DNA of 64,000 nucleotides from Pygmaiobacter massiliensis (GCF_900199435.1 NZ_OAML01000003.1:699166-763165); one strand, 5' to 3'. Shown: positions 1-8,420, counted from the stretch's first letter. Program-made: numbers and translations. The notes: generated by a model not told the origin, from the sequence alone.

Positions 1-995
1 TTTCGGATGCTTCGAGCAGTATTGTAACGCTGCTGGGCTTTAAGCTGGCCGCAAAGCCGGCAGACGAAGACCACCCGTTTGGGCATGCTCGCATCGAATA
101 TCTTTCCGGGCTTACGGTTGCGGTGATGATTATCGTCATCGGCGTTGAACTTGTTAAAACCAGTGTGGACAAAATCCTGCATCCCGAAGCGGTAACCTTT
201 AGCTTGCTTTCGGTTGCTGTACTAGTGGCCTCCATTTTGCTGAAATGTTGGATGGCGACATTCAATCGCTCCATCGGTAAGCGTATTTGCTCCGCCAGCC
301 TGGAGGCAACTGCCGCGGACAGCCGCAATGACGTAGTAGCGACCGGCGCTGTGTTGATAGCAACCATTGCGGAAAAGCTGACAGGGTTAAAACTCGACGG
401 CTGGATGGGCCTTGCAGTGGCCGCCTTTATTTTATGGAGCGGTATTGGCATTGTAAAAGACACCGTGGACCCGCTGCTGGGCGAAGCGCCGGACGAAGAG
501 CTTGTGCATACGCTGCACCATAAAATCATGAGCTATGAGGGTGTTTTGGGCATGCATGACCTGCTGGTGCACGATTACGGCCCCGGCCGTCGTTTTGCAA
601 GTGCCCATGTAGAGATGAGCGCCGACGCAGATGTTATGGTAAGCCACGACATTATTGATGACATTGAGCGTGCCGTTTTACGAGACACCGGTGTGCAGTT
701 GACACTGCATTTTGACCCTATTAATGTAAACGACACGGAGGTAGCAGACCATCGAGCAATTGTCCTGCAATTGATTAAAGGAATTTCTGCGGAGCTTTCC
801 ATCCATGATTTCCGTATGGTAAATGGTCCGCAGCACACCAACCTTATTTTTGATATACTTTGCCCCAGTAATTTTAAAATGGGAGAAGCCGCACTGAAAG
901 AAGAAGTGTTCCGCTGTATCCACGAAAATGACCCGACCCATTTTGCGGTTGTGACCATTGACCACAGCTTTACCCGAGGCAACGACCTGGACTAA
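1..995 (+). CDS. Cation diffusion facilitator family metal exporter (5' truncated)
   Basis: The reading frame is open from the window edge, so the N-terminus is missing. Upstream of the first ATG (123) the frame encodes DEDHPFGHARIEYLSGL, the metal-site and cytoplasmic-loop signature of CDF proteins of the FieF/MMT1 type. Further membrane segments follow, then the soluble C-terminal domain (from about position 480) that dimerises and senses metal. An extra C-terminal stretch after about position 720 resembles the tandem C-terminal domains seen in some clostridial CDF proteins. The protein should export Zn2+, Fe2+ or Mn2+ in exchange for protons; the exact metal cannot be told. It is followed by a strong terminator, so it ends its transcription unit. 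The family call is secure. Confidence 0.9.
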   Translation, partial: SDASSSIVTLLGFKLAAKPADEDHPFGHARIEYLSGLTVAVMIIVIGVELVKTSVDKILHPEAVTFSLLSVAVLVASILLKCWMATFNRSIGKRICSASLEATAADSRNDVVATGAVLIATIAEKLTGLKLDGWMGLAVAAFILWSGIGIVKDTVDPLLGEAPDEELVHTLHHKIMSYEGVLGMHDLLVHDYGPGRRFASAHVEMSADADVMVSHDIIDDIERAVLRDTGVQLTLHFDPINVNDTEVADHRAIVLQLIKGISAELSIHDFRMVNGPQHTNLIFDILCPSNFKMGEAALKEEVFRCIHENDPTHFAVVTIDHSFTRGNDLD

Positions 996-1010
996 AAACA
1001 AAACAGCGAA

Positions 1011-1042
1011 ACACCCCGCGCTTTTGGCCGGGGTGTTTTTTT
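1011..1042 (+). terminator. Rho-independent terminator after the CDF gene
   Basis: An 8-bp GC-rich stem (ACACCCCG with CGGGGTGT) and a 10-nt loop are followed by seven T residues. It lies 16 nt after the stop codon. Confidence 0.9.
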
Positions 1043-1091
1043 GCAAAAAGGGATAAAATATTATAGTTTAAAAAAATTTTTAGAAAACCCC

Positions 1092-1119
1092 TTGAATTTT
1101 GGAAAAAAGTGGATATAAT
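1092..1119 (+). promoter_or_regulatory. Sigma-A promoter for the perR-rubrerythrin unit
   Basis: A -35 TTGAAT (1092-1097) and a perfect -10 TATAAT (1114-1119) are 16 bp apart. The first gene starts 36 bp downstream with SD AAGGAGG. Confidence 0.75.
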
Positions 1120-1130
1120 ATTAATTAATA
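1119..1130 (+). promoter_or_regulatory. Candidate Fur/PerR-type operator
   Basis: A perfect 12-bp AT-only palindrome (TATTAATTAATA) overlaps the end of the -10 box and the expected transcription start. Fur-family regulators bind AT-rich palindromes there and commonly autoregulate. The match to the PerR consensus is only partial, so the assignment is inference. Confidence 0.4.
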
Positions 1131-1154
1131 ACTCTTATCAATAAGGAGGCTCAG

Positions 1155-1532
1155 ATGGAGAAGCGTAATACCATACAAAAAAAGTTGGTGTTAGAAACTG
1201 TCCGAAAGCTGCATAGCCACCCTTCTGCAGAACAGGTGTATGACTTTGTTTCCGCTGAGCACCCTACTATCAGCAAGGCCACGGTCTACCGCAATCTTAA
1301 CTCTTTGGTAGAAGACGGGCTGTTGCAAAAAATTGCAATGCCTTGTGAGGCGGACCGTTTTGATGACACGGTAGAAGAGCATTACCACCTGCGCTGCCTG
1401 GGTTGCAACAAGGTGATGGATTTACCGATGGAGTACCAGCGGGAGCTGAACGAGAAAGCTGCACAAAACAGTGAGTGCACCATTGAAGCACATAACCTGC
1501 TTTTTATTGGTTGGTGCAAGCACTGCAAATAA
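1155..1532 (+). CDS. perR: Fur family transcriptional regulator, PerR-like
   Basis: This 125-aa protein has the Fur fold. The winged helix includes TISKATVYRNLNSLVEDGLL (about residues 38-57), a His/Asp-rich metal-binding hinge reads ADRFDDTVEEHYHLRC, and two CxxC pairs (CLGC near 75-78 and CKHC at the C-terminus) form the structural zinc site. Family members sense peroxide or iron and repress stress genes. The peroxide reading (PerR) is favoured by the rubrerythrin gene 56 bp downstream in the same unit, with no terminator between. The start ATG has SD AAGGAGG. It could instead be a Zur or Fur paralogue, since metal specificity is not proven by sequence. Confidence 0.85.
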   Translation: MEKRNTIQKKLVLETVRKLHSHPSAEQVYDFVSAEHPTISKATVYRNLNSLVEDGLLQKIAMPCEADRFDDTVEEHYHLRCLGCNKVMDLPMEYQRELNEKAAQNSECTIEAHNLLFIGWCKHCK

Positions 1533-1588
1533 TAACGTCTTAAAGGTGAGTGACATCTTTAACATAAAAAATATTGGAGGTATTTATT

Positions 1589-2131
1589 ATGGCAAATTTA
1601 AAAGGAACAAAAACCGAAGCAAACTTGATGGCTGCATTTGCAGGTGAGAGCCAGGCTCGCAACAAATATACGTTTTATGCTTCTAAAGCAAAAAGCGAAG
1701 GCTACAAAGTAATCTCCGACATTTTCACCGAAACTGCCGGCAACGAGAAAGAGCATGCTGAGCTGTGGTTCAAAGCACTGCACGGCGACGAGATTCCCGA
1801 TACCGCAACCAACCTGCTGGACGCAGCAAACGGCGAAAACTACGAGTGGACCGACATGTATGCCGGCTTTGCTAAAGACGCAAAGGAAGAGGGCTTTGAC
1901 CATCTTGCTTACCTGTTTGAAGCAGTTGGCAAAATCGAGAAAGAGCACGAAGAGCGCTATCGTGCACTCTCTAAACTGCTTGCTGAGGGCAAAATCTTTG
2001 CTCGCGAAGAGGAGCAGGTTTGGATCTGCACCAACTGCGGACATATCCACATCGGCAAAAATGCACCCAAAAAATGCCCGGTTTGCGCACACCCCGAAAG
2101 CTACTTTGAGCTGCGCGTAAAACCCTACTAA
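1589..2131 (+). CDS. rbr: Rubrerythrin
   Basis: A 180-aa two-domain non-haem iron protein that reduces hydrogen peroxide in anaerobes. The N-terminal ferritin-like four-helix bundle (residues about 5-140) carries the di-iron ligands in ESQARNKY, the [11 protein letters not shown] segment and a later EKEHEERY. The C-terminal rubredoxin domain has CTNC and CPVC binding one Fe (residues about 150-180). ATG 1589 is preferred over an upstream TTG (1574) because GGAGGT lies 7 nt before it. It is cotranscribed with the PerR-like regulator, which fits peroxide-inducible control. Confidence 0.97.
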   Translation: MANLKGTKTEANLMAAFAGESQARNKYTFYASKAKSEGYKVISDIFTETAGNEKEHAELWFKALHGDEIPDTATNLLDAANGENYEWTDMYAGFAKDAKEEGFDHLAYLFEAVGKIEKEHEERYRALSKLLAEGKIFAREEEQVWICTNCGHIHIGKNAPKKCPVCAHPESYFELRVKPY

Positions 2132-2234
2132 GCATTTTAAAAAGCATCGAACTGCTGCACAACAGGTTCTGCGTTTTGCGGTATTTCGCTGCCTCACGGT
2201 TAACGTTTGCAAAAGAAAAAAAGCAAAAACATTC

Positions 2235-2262
2235 AGCGCCCGTTGTAAAACGGGCGCTTTTT
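2235..2262 (+). terminator. Terminator after rubrerythrin
   Basis: An 8-bp stem (AGCGCCCG with CGGGCGCT) and an 8-nt loop are followed by five T residues. Confidence 0.85.
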
Positions 2263-2293
2263 GCCGCTTGTAGGGCTGTATTCTATAAAAAAC

Positions 2294-2321
2294 TTGCAAT
2301 TCGACCAAGTTAGGGTACAAT
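2294..2321 (+). promoter_or_regulatory. Sigma-A promoter for the metal permease gene
   Basis: TTGCAA (2294-2299) and TACAAT (2316-2321) are separated by 16 bp, 33 bp upstream of the TTG start. Confidence 0.65.
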
Positions 2322-2354
2322 AATACTGTAATTTTTTTAACGGAGGATTCTCTT

Positions 2355-3206
2355 TTGATTGAGCTTATCCAGGATACTTTAATTGACACAGCAAAAATGC
2401 TGCCCTTCTTGTTTGTGGCATGTTTGCTGGTAGAATATGCTGAGCACCGGGCGGACGGCCGTTTGGTGCGGCTGCTCTCGCGCGGCGGCAGCGTAGGGTT
2501 TGCAGTCGGTGCCGGCCTTGGGCTGGTGCCACAATGCGGGTTTTCTGCAATGGCGGCAGACCTTTACTCGGGGCATGTGATTTCGCTTGGTACTTTGCTT
2601 GCCGTATTTCTTGCCACATCAGATGAAGCGGTGCTCATCTTTCTTTCGAATCCTTCGGCATTGCCGCTTTTGGGTAAGCTGCTCATTATCAAATTCTGTG
2701 TCGCTCTCATCGTCGGCTTTGTGGTAGACTACCTGCTGCGCGGCCGTTTGGTGCACAGCGGGCTGATGCGTGAAAAAGAGCCAATCGAATGCCCCTGCAC
2801 CCATGAGGAAGGCGAGGAGAGCGTCTTCAAAGCAGCTCTGCTGCATACCGCCCAGTTGCTTTTTTGGATTTTGCTGTTCTCGCTGCTGATTCATGCAGGC
2901 ATGGAATACTTCGGCAGTGATTTGCTCAGCCAGTGGATTACCTCCTCGCAGTTTTGGCAGCCCGCCCTTGCGGCATTGGTGGGTCTGATTCCCAACTGTG
3001 CCGCCAGTGTATTGCTGGCCCAGCTTTATCTGGCAGGGTCCATTACCTTTGCTTCGCTTACGGCAGGGCTTTGCAGCGCTGCGGGCATCGGCCTGGTGGT
3101 ACTGTTTAAAACCAACAAAAGCAAAAAAAAGAGCCTTGCCATTCTTGCAATTCTGTATTTGGCCTCGCTCGCCGCAGGGCTTGTGATTGGACTGCTTGGC
3201 TTTTAA
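2355..3206 (+). CDS. Putative 10-TM heavy-metal/manganese exporter (ArsP_2/DUF2899 family)
   Basis: This 283-aa integral membrane protein resembles the ArsP_2 (DUF2899) family, annotated elsewhere as a putative manganese or arsenic effluxer. It has two homologous halves with the repeated motifs GLVPQCGFSAMAADLY (about residues 55-70) and GLIPNCAASVLLAQLY (about 212-227). Each carries a conserved Pro-x-Cys in a membrane segment, a likely metal-interacting site. A central cytoplasmic loop (about 135-155) contains CPCTHEEGEE, a possible metal ligand cluster. The start is TTG, supported by GGAGG 8 nt upstream. It has its own promoter. Placement after a CDF exporter and a PerR-like regulator suggests metal homeostasis. 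Substrate is not established. Confidence 0.75.
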   Translation: MIELIQDTLIDTAKMLPFLFVACLLVEYAEHRADGRLVRLLSRGGSVGFAVGAGLGLVPQCGFSAMAADLYSGHVISLGTLLAVFLATSDEAVLIFLSNPSALPLLGKLLIIKFCVALIVGFVVDYLLRGRLVHSGLMREKEPIECPCTHEEGEESVFKAALLHTAQLLFWILLFSLLIHAGMEYFGSDLLSQWITSSQFWQPALAALVGLIPNCAASVLLAQLYLAGSITFASLTAGLCSAAGIGLVVLFKTNKSKKKSLAILAILYLASLAAGLVIGLLGF

Positions 3207-3301
3207 CTATCTCGCCCAGCAGATAAAATAGGCAAATCAGCAAAATTTATCCAGCTTTTCGGTAGCAAAAAAGGCACGTACACAAAGTGTGAATTTGCCG
3301 C

Positions 3302-3330
3302 TTGCACAGTGGCTTGCTTCGTGCTATAAT
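3302..3330 (+). promoter_or_regulatory. Sigma-A promoter of the glycerol-3-phosphate oxidation operon
   Basis: TTGCAC (3302-3307), a 17-bp spacer and a perfect TATAAT (3325-3330). It precedes a 130-nt leader containing a terminator hairpin. Confidence 0.8.
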
Positions 3331-3353
3331 CAAGCTAAGCTTTACAAGAGAGA

Positions 3354-3411
3354 AGAGTCAAAGCGAAACGCGCCCCATGTTGGGCCTGTTTCGGTTTGGC
3401 TCTTTTTGTTT
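3354..3411 (+). promoter_or_regulatory. Leader transcription attenuator (intrinsic terminator inside the 5' UTR)
   Basis: A 16-bp imperfect stem (AGAGTCAAAGCGAAAC at 3354-3369 with GTTTCGGTTTGGCTCT at 3388-3403), with a small inner GCCC/GGGC helix, is followed by T5GT5. It lies between the promoter and the first start codon, so read-through must be controlled. In Bacillus, GlpP antiterminates such leaders of glycerol genes in response to glycerol-3-phosphate. Assignment to GlpP here is by analogy; no glpP gene is in the window. Confidence 0.8.
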
Positions 3412-3469
3412 TTACGGCAATATGCTTTAACAGCGAAATTGGAAGAGGATAGAAAGGAAGGATCACCTT

Positions 3470-4912
3470 ATGGTAGATGTCACTGTCATCGGCTGCGGCG
3501 TGATTGGCGCAGCAACAGCGGCTATGCTTGCAAAGTACGACCTTTCGGTTATGGTGCTGGAGGCGCAAAACGATGTTGCCACCGGCACAACCAAGGCAAA
3601 CAGCGCAATCATTCACGCAGGCTACGACCCCGAACCGGAAACCCAGATGGCCCGGCTGAATGTGGAGGGTAATCGCCTTTGCAAAGAATGGGCAAAACAG
3701 CTGGATGTGCCCTGCAAAGAGATTGGCAGCCTGGTGCTGGCTTTTGATGAGGCGGACCTTGCAATGATTAACGAGCTGTACCGCCGGGGTGTTGCCAATG
3801 GCGTGCCGGAGCTGAAATTGCTTTCGGCAGAAGAGCTGCTGGCAATGGAGCCGAAGCTTTCGCATGAAGTAAAGGGCGCATTGCTTGCTCCCTCTGCGGC
3901 AGTTATCTCCCCATGGGACTTTTGTCTTGCGCTGGCAGAGACCGCAGTGAAAAACGGTGCCCAGTTAAAACGCAGCGCTCCCGTTACCGCAATAGAAAAA
4001 ATCGAGGGCGGCTACCGGCTGCACACACCACAGGGTGTGGTAGAAAGCCGCATGGTGGTGAATGCTGCCGGTGTATTTGCGGATAAAGTGCACGATATGA
4101 TTGCGCCGCACGCTTTCACCACTCATCCAAGCCGCGGCGAGTATTACTTAATGGATAAAAGCCAGGGCGCACTGGTCGACCACGTGGTGTTCCAGTGCCC
4201 AAATAAAGATGGCAAGGGTGTGCTTGTTTCCCCCACGGTGCACGGTAACCTTATTGTTGGCCCCAATGCCGAGCCGGTTGCAGAGGGCGATGATGTTGCA
4301 GTCACCGCAGACGGCCTTGCTTTTGTTCGCCGTCAGGCGGCAAAAAGCGTGCCGGAGATCAACTACCGCGATTCCATCCGCAATTTTGCGGGTGTGCGCG
4401 CCGTCACAGACCAGCCTGACTTTGTCATTGCTGAAGCCGAGGGTGCTCCTGGTTTTATTGACCTTGGAGGCATTAAGTCGCCCGGGCTTTCGTCTGCTCC
4501 GGCGATTGCGCTGCAGGCGGTCGAGCTGCTTGGAAAAGCAGGACTTACCTTAAAAGAAAAAGAAAATTACGTTTTTGAGCGCCGCGAAACACGTTTTAAA
4601 GAACTTTCCAGTGATGAAAAGGCAAAACTTGTGGAAAAAAGCCCTGCTTATGGCAGAGTAATTTGCCGCTGTGAGACCATCACTGAAGGCGAAATTATTG
4701 CAGCGCTGCACAGTCCTATTCCGCCGGTATCGGTAGATGGCGTAAAGCGCCGTTGCAATGCAGGCATGGGTCGCTGTCAGGGTGGCTTCTGCGGACCGCG
4801 TGTTCAGGAGATTATCGCTCGCGAGCTGGGTGTGCCTCAAACTGAGGTGCTGCAGGACAAAGCAGGCAGCCGGATTTTACTTTGCAAAACGAAAGGAGAG
4901 GACGCACAATGA
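3470..4912 (+). CDS. NAD(P)/FAD-dependent oxidoreductase, GlpA/GlpO-like, with C-terminal BFD-type [2Fe-2S] domain
   Basis: This 480-aa flavoprotein begins with the dinucleotide-binding motif VIGCGVIGAATA and continues with a DAO-type fold typical of glycerol-3-phosphate dehydrogenases and 2-hydroxyacid oxidases. After about residue 395 it has a BFD-like cluster domain with CRC near 399-401 and CNAGMGRCQGGFC near 428-440. Its stop codon overlaps the start of the next flavoprotein (ATGA), and a DUF1667 gene follows. This trio recurs in clostridial glycerol loci and probably oxidises glycerol-3-phosphate, passing electrons through Fe-S centres. The start ATG is preceded by AAAGGAAGG. Substrate is inferred from the gene set and the glp-like leader, not proven. 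Confidence 0.85.
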   Translation: MVDVTVIGCGVIGAATAAMLAKYDLSVMVLEAQNDVATGTTKANSAIIHAGYDPEPETQMARLNVEGNRLCKEWAKQLDVPCKEIGSLVLAFDEADLAMINELYRRGVANGVPELKLLSAEELLAMEPKLSHEVKGALLAPSAAVISPWDFCLALAETAVKNGAQLKRSAPVTAIEKIEGGYRLHTPQGVVESRMVVNAAGVFADKVHDMIAPHAFTTHPSRGEYYLMDKSQGALVDHVVFQCPNKDGKGVLVSPTVHGNLIVGPNAEPVAEGDDVAVTADGLAFVRRQAAKSVPEINYRDSIRNFAGVRAVTDQPDFVIAEAEGAPGFIDLGGIKSPGLSSAPAIALQAVELLGKAGLTLKEKENYVFERRETRFKELSSDEKAKLVEKSPAYGRVICRCETITEGEIIAALHSPIPPVSVDGVKRRCNAGMGRCQGGFCGPRVQEIIARELGVPQTEVLQDKAGSRILLCKTKGEDAQ

Positions 4913-6180
4913 CAGAATACCATGAGCTGATAGTCGTAGGCGGCGGCCCCGCAGGGCTTGCAGCAGCCTGCGAAGCGTGGGAAAAAGGCGTGCGGGATAT
5001 CCTGATCCTCGAGCGTGATAAAGAACTGGGCGGCATTTTAAACCAGTGCATCCACAATGGTTTTGGCCTTACCTATTTTAAAGAAGAGCTGACCGGCCCG
5101 GAGTATGCGGGGCGGTTTGTCAAAATGCTTTACTCCACCGATGTGAAGGTGAAAACCGACACAATGGTGCTCAATATTACTCCGGACAAAGAAATCCATG
5201 CCGTCAATACTTTTGATGGCTACCTCGTGCTGCGTGCAAAATCCATCATTCTTACCATGGGCTGTCGCGAGCGTACCCGGGGAGCCATTGGGATTCCCGG
5301 TGACCGGCCGGCAGGTGTACTGACCGCAGGCGCGGCACAGCGCTACCTCAATATCGAGGGCTACCTTGTCGGTAAGCGCGTCGTTATTCTTGGCTCCGGC
5401 GACATCGGGCTGATTATGGCGCGCCGTATGACGCTGGAGGGCGCAAAGGTGCTTGCAGTGGTAGAGCTGATGCCTTACTCTAACGGCCTCAACCGCAATA
5501 TCGTGCAGTGTCTTGAAGATTTTGATATTCCACTGTATCTTGCTCACACAATCACCGACATTGAAGGCGGAGATGGCCGCGTTTCGAAGGTACGGGTAGC
5601 ACAGGTAGACGAAAACCGTATGCCGATGCCCGGTACCGAGATGGAGTTTGACTGTGACACCGTTCTGCTTTCAGTGGGGCTGATTCCGGAAAACGAGCTT
5701 TCTAAAAATGCAGGGCTTGAGCTGGACCGCCGCACCAACGGCCTGGTGGTGTACGAAAATATGGAAACCTCGGCCGAAGGCATTTTTGCTTGCGGCAATG
5801 TGGTGCACGTGCATGATCTGGTTGACTTTGTAACAGCCGAAAGCCAGGCCGCAGGCCGCAGTGCCGCCGCCTACCTTGCAGGCAACCATGCCGCCGGCAA
5901 AGCTGACCTTGAGGTGAAAACGGCAGGCCATGTGACCTATACGGTGCCGCAGAAGCTGCGCCTTGCCAATGTTGAGCAGAGTGCAAAACTGTTCTTCCGG
6001 GTTAACCAGGTAATGCCAAAGGCAATTGTTACGGTCCGCAGCGGTGAGGAAACGCTCGCGACTTTCCGCCGCGAACATATGGCACCCGGTGAGATGGCGA
6101 CAGTTACTATCCCACGTGTGCTGCTCGAAAAAGCAAACGGAACGATTACGGTTACTGCCGAGCCGGCAGAAGAAATTTGA
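4909..6180 (+). CDS. FAD-dependent pyridine nucleotide-disulfide-type oxidoreductase, partner subunit of the glp trio
   Basis: This 423-aa protein has two Rossmann motifs, VVGGGPAGLAAA (residues 9-20) for FAD and VVILGSGDIGLIMA (about 160-173) for NAD(P). A C-terminal FAD-domain motif reads GIFACGNVVHVHDLVD. The family includes small-subunit-like flavoproteins of anaerobic glycerol-3-phosphate dehydrogenase and hydrogen-cyanide-synthase-type oxidoreductases. The start overlaps the upstream stop by ATGA, showing translational coupling, with SD AAAGGAGAGG in the end of the upstream gene. It likely transfers electrons between the upstream flavoprotein and NAD+ or another carrier. Confidence 0.85.
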   Translation: MTEYHELIVVGGGPAGLAAACEAWEKGVRDILILERDKELGGILNQCIHNGFGLTYFKEELTGPEYAGRFVKMLYSTDVKVKTDTMVLNITPDKEIHAVNTFDGYLVLRAKSIILTMGCRERTRGAIGIPGDRPAGVLTAGAAQRYLNIEGYLVGKRVVILGSGDIGLIMARRMTLEGAKVLAVVELMPYSNGLNRNIVQCLEDFDIPLYLAHTITDIEGGDGRVSKVRVAQVDENRMPMPGTEMEFDCDTVLLSVGLIPENELSKNAGLELDRRTNGLVVYENMETSAEGIFACGNVVHVHDLVDFVTAESQAAGRSAAAYLAGNHAAGKADLEVKTAGHVTYTVPQKLRLANVEQSAKLFFRVNQVMPKAIVTVRSGEETLATFRREHMAPGEMATVTIPRVLLEKANGTITVTAEPAEEI

Positions 6181-6200
6181 GTGCGAAAGGAAGGATAACT

Positions 6201-6548
6201 ATGGCACAGAAAAATATGATTTGTATTACCTGCCCGCGCGGCTGCCACCTTTCTGTCGATACACAAACGGGTGCCGTTACCGGCAACAGCTGCGAAAAGG
6301 GTGCCGAGTATGGCAAAAACGAACTGTTTCACCCGATGCGGGTGCTGACGACCACCGTGCGTCTGGAAGGCCAGACCGGCAGCCGACTGCCGGTGAAAAC
6401 CGCAGGGCCGATTCCCAAAGAGCTGCTTTTTAAAGCAATGGAAGAGGCGAACAGCAGAATTGTGCACAGCCCGGTACACACCGGCGATGTAATTTTAGAA
6501 AATATTGCGGGCAGCGGTGTGGCGCTGGTAGCCTGCAAAGAGATGTAA
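6201..6548 (+). CDS. DUF1667 domain-containing CxxC protein
   Basis: A 115-aa protein with four N-terminal cysteines (C8, C11, C15, C31; CxxCPRGC then NSC), a probable Fe-S or zinc site. The conserved HPMRVLTTTVRL segment and a C-terminal GDVILENI motif are typical of DUF1667, which is nearly always encoded after the two flavoproteins seen here. It probably serves as an electron-transfer subunit of the glycerol-3-phosphate oxidising complex; this is inferred from context. Start ATG 6201 has SD AAAGGAAGG. A strong terminator 29 nt downstream ends the operon. Confidence 0.9.
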   Translation: MAQKNMICITCPRGCHLSVDTQTGAVTGNSCEKGAEYGKNELFHPMRVLTTTVRLEGQTGSRLPVKTAGPIPKELLFKAMEEANSRIVHSPVHTGDVILENIAGSGVALVACKEM

Positions 6549-6576
6549 CACGCGCAAACATTGCAAAAACAGCAAG

Positions 6577-6613
6577 AACCGGTGCTTCTTTTGAAGCACC
6601 GGTTTGTTTTTGT
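6577..6613 (+). terminator. Terminator of the glp oxidation operon
   Basis: A perfect 12-bp stem (AACCGGTGCTTC with GAAGCACCGGTT) with a TTTT loop, followed by TG and five T residues. Confidence 0.95.
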
Positions 6614-6718
6614 TTTAAAATTGCCCCTCCGCGCATAGAGTGATACAAACTGTAAGGTTTCGGCGGGCGCGGCAGCCCGCGCGCACCCAATAAAAAATTC
6701 TGTGTAGGAGGCCCCGGT

Positions 6719-7453
6719 ATGTTTGTTTTTACCATGAACAAAAACGGACTTAAAAAAGCGGCGGTCGCGCTGGGCTGTGCCGCGCTGATCGTAGTATCAG
6801 CGTTCACGGTGACAGGCGCTATGAATCGTGATGCTAAAGAAACGTCTGCAACGCCACAGCAGGCAACGACGGAAAAGAAAAATTACAAAGTGAAAAACAC
6901 CGACGACATGGTCACATTCCTTTTGTCTTACGGTGTGGAAGCCGACCTTGCTTCTGCAAAGGTGGATAAAGTAAAGGTACCGAAAATTTGGGACGCCAGC
7001 TTTACTGCATTTAATGAAGTAATGAAGCAAAGCGGACTCGACCTTTCAAAGTGCAAGGGCAAAACAGTGGAAAAATGGGAGTTCCTTGCTCCGAACCGCA
7101 GCGCTGATGGGCAGACTGCTTCTGCAATTTTAATTGTAAAGAGCAAAAAAGTCGTCGGTGGCTACATCATTCAGCGCCCCTCCGGCGAAGTAAGCGCATT
7201 GCAGCTTGCGGCCGCACCCGATGCAACCTCGGCACCCACCACCCAGACGATGACCGATGCGGAGGCCGCGCAGCAGACTGCTGAAACTGCGGCAGTGCCG
7301 CAGGATACCGCAGCCGTAGAGCTTTCCCCGGATCAGCTCGCGGATATCACGGCAGCAGGCGCCGCAGCGGGGCTCAGTGAAGAGCAAATCGCAGCAGCGG
7401 CAGCAGCCATCGAAGCGGCGGCACAGCAGGCCGGCGCCCTGCCTACCGAATAA
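6719..7453 (+). CDS. DUF4830 domain-containing membrane-anchored protein
   Basis: This 244-aa protein has an N-terminal signal anchor (about residues 12-35, KKAAVALGCAALIVVSAFTV). A domain at about 55-150 matches my recollection of DUF4830: TDDMVTFLLSYGVE, a conserved WDASFTAFNEVMKQSGLDLSKCKGK block, and VKSKKVVGGYI. The C-terminal 90 residues are low-complexity and Ala/Gln/Thr-rich, probably a disordered surface tail. The start at 6719 has AGGAGG 7 nt upstream. Function is unknown; it should sit outside the membrane. It is flanked by terminators and so is monocistronic. Confidence 0.75.
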   Translation: MFVFTMNKNGLKKAAVALGCAALIVVSAFTVTGAMNRDAKETSATPQQATTEKKNYKVKNTDDMVTFLLSYGVEADLASAKVDKVKVPKIWDASFTAFNEVMKQSGLDLSKCKGKTVEKWEFLAPNRSADGQTASAILIVKSKKVVGGYIIQRPSGEVSALQLAAAPDATSAPTTQTMTDAEAAQQTAETAAVPQDTAAVELSPDQLADITAAGAAAGLSEEQIAAAAAAIEAAAQQAGALPTE

Positions 7454-7467
7454 TCGTTCTGTTTTAC

Positions 7468-7512
7468 AGCGCCCCACCGGAGAGACTGCGTGCTCCCGTG
7501 GGGCGCTCTTTG
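7468..7512 (+). terminator. Terminator after the DUF4830 gene
   Basis: A 10-bp stem (AGCGCCCCAC with GTGGGGCGCT) enclosing about 20 nt, followed by CTTTG and a T run. Confidence 0.8.
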
Positions 7513-7587
7513 CTTTTTGTGTGAAATGTGGTATATCTATAAGGAATGCTTCGGTGATTTGCCGAGAAAAGAGAAATGAGGAACAAA

Positions 7588-8316
7588 ATGGCTACACTTC
7601 GCCTGGATAAGCTGGTCGCAGAAGCGGCAGGCGTGCCGCGTACTGAGGCGCGCAAACTAATCTTGAAAGGGCAGGTACAGCTGGACGGTGAAATCTGCCG
7701 CGCCATTGACCGGAAAGTTGACCCCACCACAGTGGAACTGTGCTGCGGGGGTGCCGCGCTTTCTCATCAGGCCAATGTGTACCTGATGCTGTACAAGCCA
7801 AAAGGCGTGGTTTCTGCCAGCCGTGACGGACGCGACGAAACAGTGGTCGATTTGGTGCAGGGCACTTATCCGCGGCGGGAGCTTTTTCCCGCAGGGCGGC
7901 TGGATAAAACCTCTACCGGATTTGTGCTGCTGACCGATGATGGTACTTTTGCTCATCAAATCCTGGCCCCGCGCCGCCATGTGTCCAAAGAGTATTTTGT
8001 AGAGCTGGATACCCCGCTGACCCAGCAGATGATAGATGGTTTTGCAGAGGGTGTGACGCTGGCAGATGGAGAAAAGATGATGCCAGCAGGGCTTTTTGCG
8101 GTAGAAGGCGAGCCAAACAGTGCCCGTGTAGTGCTCCGCCAGGGAGTATACCACCAGATTAAGCGCATGTTTGGTGTTTTTGATGCCGGCGTAAACGAAT
8201 TGCACCGCAGTGCAATAGGGGAGGTGCGGCTCGATGAGAGCCTTTTGCCGGGACAATTTCGGGAATTAACTGCCCAGGAAGTGGAAGTTTTGCGGTCTAC
8301 CACAGCTGGAAAATAA
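7588..8316 (+). CDS. RsuA/RluB-family rRNA pseudouridine synthase
   Basis: A 242-aa protein with an N-terminal S4 RNA-binding domain (RLDKLVAEAAGVPRTEARKLI) and a pseudouridine synthase domain. The catalytic Asp lies in AGRLDKTSTGFVLLTDDG (the family GRLD motif), followed by KEYFVELD and VYHQIKRMFG. It probably isomerises U516 of 16S rRNA (RsuA) or a 23S site; the exact target is uncertain. Start 7588 is chosen because the TGAGGA sequence sits about 6 nt before it. An in-frame ATG at 7576 would add four residues but has only a weak SD. Confidence 0.88.
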   Translation: MATLRLDKLVAEAAGVPRTEARKLILKGQVQLDGEICRAIDRKVDPTTVELCCGGAALSHQANVYLMLYKPKGVVSASRDGRDETVVDLVQGTYPRRELFPAGRLDKTSTGFVLLTDDGTFAHQILAPRRHVSKEYFVELDTPLTQQMIDGFAEGVTLADGEKMMPAGLFAVEGEPNSARVVLRQGVYHQIKRMFGVFDAGVNELHRSAIGEVRLDESLLPGQFRELTAQEVEVLRSTTAGK

Positions 8317-8420
8317 AGGGCATCTTCTCACTTTTTCGCAGAAAATCAACAAAAAATGAAACAATCCAACTCACTTTATCAAAATGCACAGGAAAATGAC
8401 GGTTATTTTGTAAAATCCTA

